Shown: positions 5,455-14,156 of the stretch, one piece after another
Layout: every line of letters begins with the position of its first letter
How positions within the stretch are numbered: position 1 is the first letter of the stretch
Source of the DNA: Acidimicrobiia bacterium
GTDB lineage: Bacteria; Actinomycetota; Acidimicrobiia; Acidimicrobiales; Ilumatobacteraceae
DNA length: 14,297 bases
NCBI GenBank assembly: GCA_013821025.1
Contig: JACDHN010000016.1
Location: 1 to 14,297 of the forward strand
Reading direction: 5' to 3'
Made by a program: the position numbers and the translations under genes
The notes under the pieces: generated by a model
The model's database searches: none
What the model was told of the DNA's origin: nothing
What the model saw: the letters and a program-made list of their open reading frames with translations, nothing else

Positions 5455-6835
5455 CGGCGCGGTCCTGCGCCAACTTCAGGCGCCGCAGCGTCTCGTCGCG
5501 CCCGAGCAACTCCATCGACTCAAACAGTGGCGGACCGATCGTTCGCCCTGTTACGGCGACACGAACGGGTGCCTGCGCCTTACCGAGCTTGACGCCGAGC
5601 GTCTGACCGATCTGGTCCAGCGCTCCCTTCAAAGCCTCGGACGTCCAGTCGACACCCTCGTAGGCGGCGAGCGACCGTTCGAGGATCGGCAGGGCGAGCT
5701 CTGAGCGCATCACCTTGTCCCATGATGCCTCGTCGATGACGGGTCCTTCGAGGAACATGAAGTCGACCATCGGCGCCGCTTCGGTCAGCGTCACGACTCT
5801 GGACTGGATGTGCGGGGCGATCGCAGCGAACCTGCTGCGGTCCCATCCCTCGGGTAGCCACGGTTCGCAGCGCGCCACGAACTCGCCAACCGGTAGGGCT
5901 CGGATGTACTCGCCGTTGAACGCCGCCAACTTCTTCTCATCGAAGAACGCAGGGGCGTGGTTGACGTCCTCCAGCCGGAAACTCTGCTCGATCTCGGACC
6001 ACGGCACGATCTCCGTGTCACCGCCGGGCGCCCAGCCGAGCGTCATCAGGTAGTTCACCATCGCCTCAGGTAGGTAACCGTCGACGCGGTACTGCTCCAG
6101 TGCCACCTTGTCGCGGCGCTTCGACAACTTCTGGCGCTTCTCGTTGACCAGCACCGGCACGTGCGCCCACGCCGGAGCGGGCCGTCCCAGCGCCTCCCAC
6201 AAGAGCTGCTGCTTCGGGGCATTCGACAGGTGTTCCTCCGCCCGCACGACGTGGCTGATGTTCGTCGCCATGTCGTCGACGGCGTTGGCCAACAGGAACA
6301 TCGGGGACCCATCGCCGCGCACGAGCACGAAGTCCTCGATGTCGGCGTTGTCGAAACGAACCTCACCGCGGACGAGATCGTTGACCACGGTCTCGCCGTC
6401 GGGCACTCGAAAGCGCAGCACCCGGCCCGGCGCGGGACCGAGCCCGCGGTCGCGCGAACAGCCGTCGTAGCCTTGGCGCCCGCTCATGGTGGCGCGCTCG
6501 CGAAGCTGCTCGGCAGTCAGGTCGCAGTAATAGGCGTGCCCCTTGGAGAACAGCTCGTCGGCGACACGCACGTGCTCGGCGGCACTGGCGCTCTGGAAGT
6601 GTGGTCCCTCGAACGTCGGGTCGTCGACGGAGATCCCGATCCACGCCAGCGCGTCGATGATCCCATCGGTCCACTCTGGCCGATTGCGCACCTCGTCGGT
6701 GTCCTCGATGCGCAACACGAACGTCCCGCCGTCCCGGTGGGCGAGCGCCCAGTTGTACAGCGCAGTGCGAGCTCCGCCGACGTGGAAGGAGCCCGTCGGC
6801 GACGGTGCAAACCGGTAGCGGGGGGCGCCACTCAT
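5447..6835 (-). CDS. gltX: Glutamyl-tRNA synthetase (GluRS)
   Basis: This 462-residue class I aminoacyl-tRNA synthetase ligates glutamate to tRNA-Glu with ATP. The N-terminal Rossmann fold carries APSPTGSFHVGG (residues 10-21, the HIGH-type motif) and RIEDTD at about 42-47. The ATP-binding loop is KLSKR at 236-240, in place of KMSKS. The connective-peptide zinc site is degenerate, with only Cys104 and Cys126 nearby. The helical anticodon-binding domain fills about 300-460 and includes the TGRTIGPPLFESMELLG segment common near the C terminus. Because tRNA-Gln and tRNA-Glu lie just downstream on the same strand, and many actinobacteria lack GlnRS, it may be a non-discriminating enzyme that also makes Glu-tRNA-Gln; this is inference. 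The ATG at 6835 immediately precedes the conserved N terminus. The Shine-Dalgarno sequence is weak and distant (GAGG). Confidence 0.96.
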   Translation of the reverse strand: MSGAPRYRFAPSPTGSFHVGGARTALYNWALAHRDGGTFVLRIEDTDEVRNRPEWTDGIIDALAWIGISVDDPTFEGPHFQSASAAEHVRVADELFSKGHAYYCDLTAEQLRERATMSGRQGYDGCSRDRGLGPAPGRVLRFRVPDGETVVNDLVRGEVRFDNADIEDFVLVRGDGSPMFLLANAVDDMATNISHVVRAEEHLSNAPKQQLLWEALGRPAPAWAHVPVLVNEKRQKLSKRRDKVALEQYRVDGYLPEAMVNYLMTLGWAPGGDTEIVPWSEIEQSFRLEDVNHAPAFFDEKKLAAFNGEYIRALPVGEFVARCEPWLPEGWDRSRFAAIAPHIQSRVVTLTEAAPMVDFMFLEGPVIDEASWDKVMRSELALPILERSLAAYEGVDWTSEALKGALDQIGQTLGVKLGKAQAPVRVAVTGRTIGPPLFESMELLGRDETLRRLKLAQDRADG

Positions 6836-6992
6836 GGGCCGTTGACGCTACCTCGCACCGCCGCGCACCGCCGCGCAATCGGGTGAGCCATCGTTCTCGG
6901 CGTCGATCTCATCAGGGGCTGACAGGATCCACGCCCAGACCTGTGAGTGAGAGGAATCACGCCCGGATGGGGGTGCGTTGGGGTGGGTTTGT

Positions 6993-9900
6993 TCAGGTGA
7001 GGTGGACGGATGTGAGGGCCAGGTTGCGGAGCTGACGCAGGGCGACGGACAGGTTCGTCACGTTGTACGACTCGGCCCTGCGAATCTCGGTGTACATCCC
7101 CTGCACCCTCGCCACGGACCGGCGGTTGTCGCCCATCCACCGGTCGACCGAACCCTCGGCCGAGTGCAGCACGATCCCGGTCAGTTCGGCCAACGTGCTG
7201 AGCAGATCGTCACGCAGTGACGACCGGGCCTGGCTCTCCCAGCGGTCGGCGCGCGGCAGCGCGCCAACACCTTCCCACAACCACACCAAGTCGAGCTTGG
7301 CGTGCAGGTCCCAGTACACGCCTGCGGCCTCCAGCGCCGAGGTGTCGTGCTGCGTGGCGATCTCAACGAGATCGAACCCGGTGTGCAGCAGTGGCCAGAT
7401 GCCCGACCGTTCGGCCAGCGCCTCTGGCACACCGGCGGCAAGGCGCGACGCCTCCTTGGACCTCAGCAGGTCGGCCATCCGCCCGACGATGCAGCCACCG
7501 AGCCCATTGGCCAGCTCGGTCATCCCAGCTTTGAAGTACTCGACGGCCGGGGCGATCTCGAACGGCGGGTGCCGGTGACGCAACAGCCACAGCGACGACC
7601 GCTCGTTCATCCGTCGGCAGTCGAGGAACAAGTCGAGACGGGTCGGCAGCGGCACGCCTTCGTCGAGCGACTCGATCTCATCCCAGAGGTTGTCGAAGTC
7701 GATGATGTCCCGAGTCACCGCCCATGCCCTAGCCACCTCGGCCACCCCGCTACCCGTCTCTTCGGTCATGCGGTGGTCGTAGGAGATTCCCGACAGGTTG
7801 ACCATCTGGTTCACGAGCTCGGTGGTGATGATCTCCCTGCGCAACCGGTGCCGGCGGACGGCGTCGCCGTATCGCTCGCCGAGCGGAGTCGGGAAGTAGC
7901 GGACGAGGTCGGCCTCCAGCACCGGATCGTCGGGAAGATCGCTCTTCATGATCTCGGCGATGTTGGCGTTCTTCGTGTAGGCGATGAGCACGGCGAACTC
8001 AGGAGCGCACAGGCCATTGCCGGCCGACTGCCGCTCGGCGATCTGCTTGTCGGTCGGCAAGAACTCGAGCGATCGATCGAGCCAGCCCTCACTCTCGAGC
8101 ACGTCGATGTACCGGGCGTGCACGTTGACCATCGGCAGCGACTGCTGGCGGGCGATCATGAGCGCCAGCGTCTGGGATCGATTGTCGTCGAGCACCAGCG
8201 AGGCCACCTCGTCGGTCATCTCGTCGAGCAGCCCGTTGCGCTGCTTCAACGTCATCTCGCCGTCGGCGACGAGCCTGTCGAGGAGGATCTTCAGGTTGAC
8301 CTCGTGGTCCGAGCAGTCGACGCCGGCCGAGTTGTCGATGGCATCGGTGTAGATCAAGCCGCCGTGCAGGTCGTACTCCACGCGACCGAGCTGGGTGAAC
8401 CCGAGATTGCCGCCCTCGCCAACCATCCTCGCCCGCAGCTCGGCGCCGTTGACGCGCAGCGAGTCGTTCGCTCGGTCGCCGACATCACCGTTCGATTCGA
8501 TCGTCGCCTTGACGTACGTACCGACGCCACCGTTCCACAACAGATCGACAGGCGCTCGCAGGATGGCGGAGATCACCTCGTTGGGAGTCAGTGATCCCTC
8601 TGGCGCGCCGAGCGCCCTGCGGGCGTTCTCGGGAAGCTCGATCGCCTTCAGCTCGCGGCCGTACACGCCGCCGCCCTCTGAGATCAGCCGGGCGTCGTAG
8701 TCGGCCCACGACGAGCGGGGCAGCTCGAACAGGCGCCGTCGCTCGGCGTGGGCGTCGGACGGCACGGGATCGGGGTCGATGAACACATGCCGGTGGTCGA
8801 AAGCTGCGACGAGGCGAATGTGGGGTGAGATCAGCATCCCGTTGCCGAACACGTCGCCCGACATGTCTCCGATACCAACGACGGTCAGCGGATCCCGGTC
8901 GGCGTCCTTGCCGAGCACCGAAGCGTGGCGGCGAACACTCTCCCACGCGCCCCTGGCCGTGATGCCCATGGCCTTGTGGTCGTAGCCGTCGCTGCCACCG
9001 GAGGCGAAGGCGTCGCCGAGCCAGAACCCGTACTGCGCCGACACTTCGTTGGCGATGTCGCTGAACGTGGCCGTGCCCTTGTCGGCTGCAACGACGAGGT
9101 AGGGGTCGTCGCCGTCGTGCACGACGGTGTCGAGCGGGTGCACCACGTCGCCGTCGACGATGTTGTCGGTGAGATCGAGCAGGCAGCCGACGAACGCCCG
9201 GTAGCACGTCACGCCGACGTCGCGCAGCAGGTTGCGGTCCTCTGGCGGATTCTTGACGACGAAGCCACCCTTGGCCCCCACAGGCACGATGACGGCGTTT
9301 TTCGTCATCTGCGCCTTCATCAGGCCGAGTACCTCGGTGCGGAAATCCTCCCTCCGGTCACTCCAGCGCAGGCCACCGCGGGCGATGGGACCACCACGCA
9401 GGTGAACGCCCTCGACGTCGGGGCCACACACCCAGATCTCGTGGGCAGGGCGGGGCCGCGGCAACTCGGGGATCAGTTTCGGGTCGAACTTGAAGGCGAT
9501 CGCCGGACGCCCCCGCCAGGCGTTCGTCCGAACGGTGGCGTCGAGCAGCGTCAGGAACGCACGGCAGATGCGGTCCTCGTCGAGTCCCGGGATGGCGTCG
9601 AGCGCCGCGACCAGCTCGTCACGCACTGCGGCCGCCGACTGCCGGTCGGGTTCGGCGGGATCGAAGCGCAGCCGGAACAGCTCGACCAACCGCTGCGAGA
9701 TGTCGATGTGCTTGAGCAGCGTCGACTCGATGTACGACTGGCTGAAGGCGAATCCGATCTGGCGCAGATACTTGGCGTACGCCCGCAGTACGGCCACCTG
9801 CCGGGTCGTGAGCCCGGCTCGCAGGATCAACCCGTTGAATGCGTCGGCCTCCACCTCGCCGCGCATCAGCGAGGCGAAGCCGTGGTGCAGCTCGGCGCGT

Positions 9901-11654
9901 TGAGGCTCGGTCAAGCCAACCCCAGGTGGGAGGCGCACGCCGATGTCATAGATGTGCACGCAGCCCGCCGGCGTGATCACATCGAAGGGGTGCTCGTCGA
10001 GAGCCACCAGACCCAGGTGGCTCAGCAACGGTAGGAGATCGGCAAGGGCGATCTCGAGGTCGCGCCGGAACACCCGGAACCGCCATACCTCTCCGGGAGC
10101 GTCGACGTCGTGCACGATGGCCGAGAGAAGATCTGGTTCGTCGCGGTTGAGCACGCTGGCGATGCGCTCGAGGTCACCGATGGCCGCTGACGGCGGCACC
10201 ATCTGGCGGTAGTCGCCGGGTAGGTACTGACCGACATCGGAGTACAGCTCTGTGGCCAGAGCCTCCCCCCTCTCCACGGTGAGTTGGCGCACCAGCCGGT
10301 CACTCCACGACGTGGACATCTCATCGATGACTTCGCCGAGGTGGTCGAGGTCAGGCGGTGGCCGGCCCTCCGGCGCCCGCACACTCATCGAGATCCGCGC
10401 CAACGAGCTGGAGCCGATCATCGTCTCCAGCTCGCGGCGCTCACCTGCGTACGCCTCATCGACCACCCGGGCCACGCGCTCGGGCAGCTCGCCACTGAAG
10501 CGACTACGCGGCAGATAGACGAGCACGGTGTGCCACGGTCCGGCCGGTTCTGGCACGTCGACCACGCGCACGAGCTGGCGTTCTTGCAGACCGACGATGT
10601 CGATGACGATCTCGGCAAGCGTGTGCTCATCGAGCTCGAACACGAGGTCTCGGGGCAGCGTCTCGGTGACGTTACGCACGCGCCTGCCGAGATAAGAGCC
10701 CGGTTCGGCGCCGGTGAGCTCCAGCACGCTCTTCGCCCGCTCGCCGATGGTGGGGATGTCGTAGACGCTCAGGCGATAGGCGGTAGAGCCGAGCAACCCG
10801 ATGAAGCGATGTTCGATGTTCTCGCCGGGTGGCCGGATCATCAGGCACAGGCGGCGTTCGGGCCGGTGCACAGTGGACTCGGCGTCGGTGCGGGCGATGA
10901 GCATCGGCTCGTCACCGGCGACGGCCGGCGGGTCGAGCACCGCCTCCTTGCGCAGCTGACCCAACGCCGAGCCGTCCCTAAGGGTGAGCACGCCGTCGGG
11001 CGACTGGTCGAAGTCGGCGGCGCCCAGCAGTACGAAGTGTCCAGACGCCAGCCAGCCGATGAGCGGATCGAGCGGCGCCAACCCTGCGAGGCGGTCGCGC
11101 ATCGGGACGAAGTCGGCCACGACTCCTTGCACATCGGCAACGGCGGCAGAGATCTCCCGCTCCAGCAATCGAGCGGTCGCCTCGTCGCAACGGTCGATCT
11201 CGATCTGCGTCCACGACTCGACCTGGGAGTCGACACCGGACCAAGCCACCACGCGGCCCTGCTCGTCTCGCACCACGTCGAGCATCGGGTGCACGAGTAG
11301 GTGGATCCCGAGGCCGTGGCGTTCGATCGTCATCCGCAGCGTGTCGACCATGAACGGCACGTCGTCGGCGACGGCGAGCAGCACCGAGTGCGTCGAGTGC
11401 CAGCCGTGGCGGTCTCGTTCGGGTGACACGACACTGACGATCGTCTCCGCCTGCTGACGAACCCGCCCCAAGGCCAGGTGGGCCACGGCGACGGCGTAGA
11501 CGTCTTCGAGCTTGCGGTCGTCGACTTCGGACTCGGGGAGCTCGTTGTAGTACCGAGGCAGGAAGTCGGCAAGGAGTTGATCGTCGGCTCGCCGCACCTG
11601 CGCCATCGCTGTGAGTTGCTCGAGAGCGGCGGTCAGTTCCGCTTGTCCCTGCAT
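6993..11654 (-). CDS. gdh: NAD-specific glutamate dehydrogenase, large (about 180 kDa) type
   Basis: This 1553-residue enzyme interconverts L-glutamate and 2-oxoglutarate plus ammonia with NAD, usually in the glutamate-degrading direction. It belongs to the L-GDH180 class known from Streptomyces and mycobacteria (family length about 1550-1650). The N-terminal half contains regulatory ACT-like modules. The catalytic core begins near residue 750 with GGPIARGGLRWSDRREDF, followed by KAQMTKNAVIVPVGAKGGF, the family's catalytic-lysine region (about 779-797). The nucleotide-binding region includes GIGDMSGDVFGNGML (about 924-938) and GEGGNLGFTQLGR. The long helical C-terminal domain ends RNLALTSVHLT. 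The ATG at 11654 follows a GGGGGA stretch at suitable spacing. No frameshift is seen across 4.6 kb. It stands alone, diverging from the VIT gene across 76 bp. Long frames on the opposite strand within it are shadows of GC-rich codons. Confidence 0.96.
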   Translation of the reverse strand: MQGQAELTAALEQLTAMAQVRRADDQLLADFLPRYYNELPESEVDDRKLEDVYAVAVAHLALGRVRQQAETIVSVVSPERDRHGWHSTHSVLLAVADDVPFMVDTLRMTIERHGLGIHLLVHPMLDVVRDEQGRVVAWSGVDSQVESWTQIEIDRCDEATARLLEREISAAVADVQGVVADFVPMRDRLAGLAPLDPLIGWLASGHFVLLGAADFDQSPDGVLTLRDGSALGQLRKEAVLDPPAVAGDEPMLIARTDAESTVHRPERRLCLMIRPPGENIEHRFIGLLGSTAYRLSVYDIPTIGERAKSVLELTGAEPGSYLGRRVRNVTETLPRDLVFELDEHTLAEIVIDIVGLQERQLVRVVDVPEPAGPWHTVLVYLPRSRFSGELPERVARVVDEAYAGERRELETMIGSSSLARISMSVRAPEGRPPPDLDHLGEVIDEMSTSWSDRLVRQLTVERGEALATELYSDVGQYLPGDYRQMVPPSAAIGDLERIASVLNRDEPDLLSAIVHDVDAPGEVWRFRVFRRDLEIALADLLPLLSHLGLVALDEHPFDVITPAGCVHIYDIGVRLPPGVGLTEPQRAELHHGFASLMRGEVEADAFNGLILRAGLTTRQVAVLRAYAKYLRQIGFAFSQSYIESTLLKHIDISQRLVELFRLRFDPAEPDRQSAAAVRDELVAALDAIPGLDEDRICRAFLTLLDATVRTNAWRGRPAIAFKFDPKLIPELPRPRPAHEIWVCGPDVEGVHLRGGPIARGGLRWSDRREDFRTEVLGLMKAQMTKNAVIVPVGAKGGFVVKNPPEDRNLLRDVGVTCYRAFVGCLLDLTDNIVDGDVVHPLDTVVHDGDDPYLVVAADKGTATFSDIANEVSAQYGFWLGDAFASGGSDGYDHKAMGITARGAWESVRRHASVLGKDADRDPLTVVGIGDMSGDVFGNGMLISPHIRLVAAFDHRHVFIDPDPVPSDAHAERRRLFELPRSSWADYDARLISEGGGVYGRELKAIELPENARRALGAPEGSLTPNEVISAILRAPVDLLWNGGVGTYVKATIESNGDVGDRANDSLRVNGAELRARMVGEGGNLGFTQLGRVEYDLHGGLIYTDAIDNSAGVDCSDHEVNLKILLDRLVADGEMTLKQRNGLLDEMTDEVASLVLDDNRSQTLALMIARQQSLPMVNVHARYIDVLESEGWLDRSLEFLPTDKQIAERQSAGNGLCAPEFAVLIAYTKNANIAEIMKSDLPDDPVLEADLVRYFPTPLGERYGDAVRRHRLRREIITTELVNQMVNLSGISYDHRMTEETGSGVAEVARAWAVTRDIIDFDNLWDEIESLDEGVPLPTRLDLFLDCRRMNERSSLWLLRHRHPPFEIAPAVEYFKAGMTELANGLGGCIVGRMADLLRSKEASRLAAGVPEALAERSGIWPLLHTGFDLVEIATQHDTSALEAAGVYWDLHAKLDLVWLWEGVGALPRADRWESQARSSLRDDLLSTLAELTGIVLHSAEGSVDRWMGDNRRSVARVQGMYTEIRRAESYNVTNLSVALRQLRNLALTSVHLT

Positions 11655-11718
11655 GTGGTCCCCCAGCCCTCACCGGCGCCGTTGCCGGGCTCGGTCACCG
11701 ATGGTAGTCGTCGCTCTC

Positions 11719-11724
11719 TAGCCT
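11719..11724 (+). promoter_or_regulatory. Candidate -10 box for the VIT-family gene, apparently leaderless
   Basis: TAGCCT ends 6 bases before the ATG at 11731, so transcription would start at or beside that ATG. No Shine-Dalgarno sequence precedes it. An 11-base palindrome TCGGTCACCGA lies just upstream (11691-11701) and could bind a regulator. A -35 box is not recognisable. Confidence 0.4.
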
Positions 11725-11730
11725 GTGCTC

Positions 11731-12441
11731 ATGGCGACTCACGACCCTCACAGGGCCCACCGATCTGTCGCTGGTGGTCTTGCTCGGGCCGCCGTGTTCG
11801 GCGCCAACGACGGGTTGGTGTCCAACGTGTCGCTGATCGTCGGATTCGCCGGCGGCGGTGCCGACTCCAGTGTGGTGCGCCTGGCCGGTCTGGCAGGGGC
11901 CATCGCCGGGTCGATCAGCATGGCGGCCGGCGAGTGGGTCAGCGTTTCGGCGCAGAACGACCTGATCCAGCGCGAGTTGGCGGTGGAGCGTCGGGAGCTG
12001 ATCCACAACCCGTCGTCGGAGACGTCCGAGCTGGCCGACATGTACGAGGCCCACGGCATGAGCCGGTCGCATGCCCTGACTGCCGCCGAACAGGTGATGC
12101 GCCAGCCGGAGTCGGCGCTGGCAGTGCACGCTCGCGAGGAGCTGGGGATCGATCCTCACGACCTGCCGTCGCCGTGGCGGGCGGCGGCGCTGAGCTTCGT
12201 GTGCTTTCTCGTCGGCGCCCTGCTGCCCGTGATCCCTTGGCTGTTCGACGTCAGCGGCTCGGCGCCCACGATCACCTCACTCGTCATCGGCGGAGTGGCG
12301 GCTGGCGTCATCGGAGCGGCGATCGGGCGCCGGGCCGAACGCAACCTCGCCTGGTTCGTCGTGCGCCAGGTGCTGATCGTAATGGGGGCGTGTGCCGTGA
12401 CCTACTCCATCGGTCGCATCGTCGGCATCAACGTGACGTAA
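11731..12441 (+). CDS. VIT1/CCC1-family iron/manganese transporter
   Basis: This 236-residue membrane protein resembles vacuolar iron transporter family members, which export or sequester Fe2+ and Mn2+. Five membrane segments are expected at about 18-40, 47-70, 150-172, 179-200 and 208-230. The family signature AVFGANDGLVSNVSL spans 21-35 (Asp27 in the transport path) and SMAAGEWVSVSAQ follows at 63-75 (Glu68). A Glu-rich cytoplasmic loop at about 76-145, with RELAVERREL and EELGIDPHDLP, matches the metal-binding domain between helices 2 and 3. The ATG at 11731 is preferred to GTG 11725 because a -10 box ends right before it. The gene diverges from glutamate dehydrogenase. Its 3' end is overlapped on the other strand by the extended purK frame (165 bp). 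Confidence 0.9.
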   Translation: MATHDPHRAHRSVAGGLARAAVFGANDGLVSNVSLIVGFAGGGADSSVVRLAGLAGAIAGSISMAAGEWVSVSAQNDLIQRELAVERRELIHNPSSETSELADMYEAHGMSRSHALTAAEQVMRQPESALAVHAREELGIDPHDLPSPWRAAALSFVCFLVGALLPVIPWLFDVSGSAPTITSLVIGGVAAGVIGAAIGRRAERNLAWFVVRQVLIVMGACAVTYSIGRIVGINVT

Positions 12442-13629
12442 TGCTGGTCTCGCTCGCTGCGCTCCGGGAGCCCGCGCGTTGGTCTCACTCGCCGTTCGGG
12501 CGCGTTGTACTACATGCAGAGCAGTCGTGACATCGGGTCCCGTAGCAGTGAGGTGACCCATCTTCCGGCCTGGCGACGCCCTCGACTTGCCGTAGAGGTG
12601 CAACCGCACGTCGGGATCGACGAGCGCGGCGGCCCAGTCCGGTTCACCGTTCGACCAGCGGTCGCCGAGCAGGTTGGCCATCGCTGCCGCCGGCGCCGTC
12701 ATCAAGGTCGATCCGAGCGGCAACCCGCAAACAGTGCGGATCTGCTGGGCGAACTGGTCCGTCGCCGCTGCGTCGAGCGTCCAGTGGCCACTGTTGTGAG
12801 GGCGGGGCGCCAGCTCGTTCACCAGCACCTCGCCTTCGACGACGAACAGTTCCACGGCAAGTACACCCACATACTCGAGCGCCTCGGCAACGCGCGTGGC
12901 AAAGGCGACGGCATGGACGACCACCCGGTCGGACACCCGAGCCGGGACGACGCTGACATCGAGAATGCCGCCAACGTGGATGTTCTCGGTCACCGGATAG
13001 GCGACGACATCGCCGGAGCCGGAGCGGGCGAGCAGGACGCTGATCTCTCGTTCCAGGTCGAGGTGCTGCTCCAGCACGCACGACACCTGCCCCAGTTCTG
13101 CCCAGGCGTCCGCCAGCTCGCCGGGCGAGCACACGGTCAGCTGACCTTTGCCGTCGTAACCGCCGGCCGTCGTCTTCAGAATTGCCGGAAAGGGCACAGC
13201 GCCGTCGGCAGAAGGCAAGTCGGACGCCGCGCCGATGAGGGCAAACGGGCCTACCGGGATCCCTTGCTCGCAGAGGAAGCGCTTCTCGAGCCGGCGGTCC
13301 TGGGCGACCGCCAGAGCGTTCGCCGATGGAGCGACGGCGGTGTGTTCGGCCAGGCGCTCCAGCGAGACTGCGGAAGGGTTCTCGAACTCCACCGTCACCA
13401 CGTCGCAGCGGCTGGCGAGATGGTCGAGGGCGTTGGCATCGTCGTACGGAGCGACGAGATGCACGTCGGCGATCGCCCCGGCCGGCGCATCAGGATCGGG
13501 GTCGAGCACGATCGTCCGGTAACCCATCTGGCGCGCCGCCATCAGCGCGTACCGTCCGAGCTGGCCACCGCCGAGCATCCCGATAGTGGACGGCGGCACC
13601 ACCGCCCCGCCGGAGTGCGGATCGGTCAC
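12277..13629 (-). CDS. purK: PurK, N5-carboxyaminoimidazole ribonucleotide synthase, with C-terminal read-through extension
   Basis: PurK uses ATP and bicarbonate to convert aminoimidazole ribonucleotide to N5-CAIR in purine synthesis; PurE then rearranges the product. The ATP-grasp layout is clear: GMLGGGQLGR (17-26), the EFEN segment (81-84), the ATP-binding LKTTAGGYDGKGQ (151-163), EREISVLLAR, and the metal/ATP site VNELAPRPHNSGHW (270-283). The family's usual ending, LHLYGKSRASPGRKMGHLT, lies at about 343-361, and homologous sequence should stop near residue 378. No stop occurs there: the frame runs another 70 codons through repeat-like DNA and then antisense through 165 bp of the VIT gene. 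That tail is Arg/Ala/Asp-rich with no recognisable domain. The GTG start at 13629 overlaps the purE stop by 4 bp (GTGA). Confidence 0.92.
   Translation of the reverse strand: MTDPHSGGAVVPPSTIGMLGGGQLGRYALMAARQMGYRTIVLDPDPDAPAGAIADVHLVAPYDDANALDHLASRCDVVTVEFENPSAVSLERLAEHTAVAPSANALAVAQDRRLEKRFLCEQGIPVGPFALIGAASDLPSADGAVPFPAILKTTAGGYDGKGQLTVCSPGELADAWAELGQVSCVLEQHLDLEREISVLLARSGSGDVVAYPVTENIHVGGILDVSVVPARVSDRVVVHAVAFATRVAEALEYVGVLAVELFVVEGEVLVNELAPRPHNSGHWTLDAAATDQFAQQIRTVCGLPLGSTLMTAPAAAMANLLGDRWSNGEPDWAAALVDPDVRLHLYGKSRASPGRKMGHLTATGPDVTTALHVVQRARTASETNARAPGAQRARPALRHVDADDATDGVGHGTRPHYDQHLAHDEPGEVAFGPAPDRRSDDASRHSADDE
12445..12507. repeat. Two degenerate GC-rich repeat units at the purK / VIT junction
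   Basis: Unit 1 (12445-12481) begins TGGTCTCGCTCGC and ends GCGCGTTG. Unit 2 (12480-12507) begins TGGTCTCACTCGC (12 of 13 bases matching) and ends GCGCGTTG. Unit 1 also contains the 16-mer CTCGCTCGCTGCGCTC (12449-12464) found in both long repeat copies near the right edge, and the small palindrome GCTCCGGGAGC (12461-12471). The units lie just after the VIT stop and encode the start of the purK tail. Confidence 0.65.
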
Positions 13630-14156
13630 ATCGACGGGGCGGCGTCTGGGGGAAGATCGCTGCCGGCGGCGACATCGTGGCGTCGTTGACGTTCTTCGTC
13701 GAGCGCGTGGAGCAGGTCGTCGTCGACCGCTGCGAGCAAGGCCACCGCGAACAGGGCGGCGTTGGCGGCACCGGCAGTCCCGATCGCGAACGTCGCCACC
13801 GGGACGCCGGCCGGCATCTGCACGATCGACAGCAGGGAGTCCTGCCCGCCGAGGTGCTGCGAGGGTACGGGCACGCCGAGCACGGGCACCGTGGTCTTGG
13901 CGGCAAGCATGCCCGGAAGGTGAGCCGCGCCGCCGGCCCCTGCGATGATCACCCGCAGTCCCCGCTGTCGCGCCGACGCCGCGTACTCGAACATCTCGTC
14001 GGGCATGCGATGGGCACTCATGACCCTGGCCTCGTTGGCCACACCGAACCCGTCAAGCACCTCGACGGCGGTCTCCATCGTGGACCAGTCGCTGGCGGAC
14101 CCCATCACGACGCCGACGACGGGCTTGGCGGGCGCTCGCTCGCTGCGCTCGCTCAC
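13626..14156 (-). CDS. purE: PurE, N5-carboxyaminoimidazole ribonucleotide mutase
   Basis: PurE (class I) converts N5-CAIR, made by PurK, to CAIR. With the GTG start at 14156 it has 176 residues, near the usual 160-175. Active-site motifs are intact: VMGSASDW (17-24, with the catalytic Ser and Asp), SAHRMP (47-52, catalytic His), IAGAGGAAHLPGM (71-83), and SLLSIVQMPAGVPVATFAIG (108-127). The C terminus is slightly longer than in E. coli and overlaps the purK start by 4 bp, so the pair is coupled. The start is uncertain. Residues 2-8 (SERSERA) are encoded by the repeat at 14133-14196, no clear Shine-Dalgarno is present, and the frame stays open upstream, with an ATG at 14195 and another at 14291. 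GTG 14156 is chosen for length and closeness to the conserved fold. Confidence 0.92.
   Translation of the reverse strand: MSERSERAPAKPVVGVVMGSASDWSTMETAVEVLDGFGVANEARVMSAHRMPDEMFEYAASARQRGLRVIIAGAGGAAHLPGMLAAKTTVPVLGVPVPSQHLGGQDSLLSIVQMPAGVPVATFAIGTAGAANAALFAVALLAAVDDDLLHALDEERQRRHDVAAGSDLPPDAAPSM

Noticed and set aside
6862..6880. Direct repeat of ACCGCCGCGC upstream of gltX
   Set aside because: It is only about 10 bp, is typical low-complexity GC-rich sequence, and has no other copy tied to a function.
7302..11300. Several long plus-strand frames (7302-8594, 8925-10034, 10284-11300) inside the glutamate dehydrogenase gene
   Set aside because: These are antisense shadows of a high-GC coding sequence and show no recognisable family motifs.
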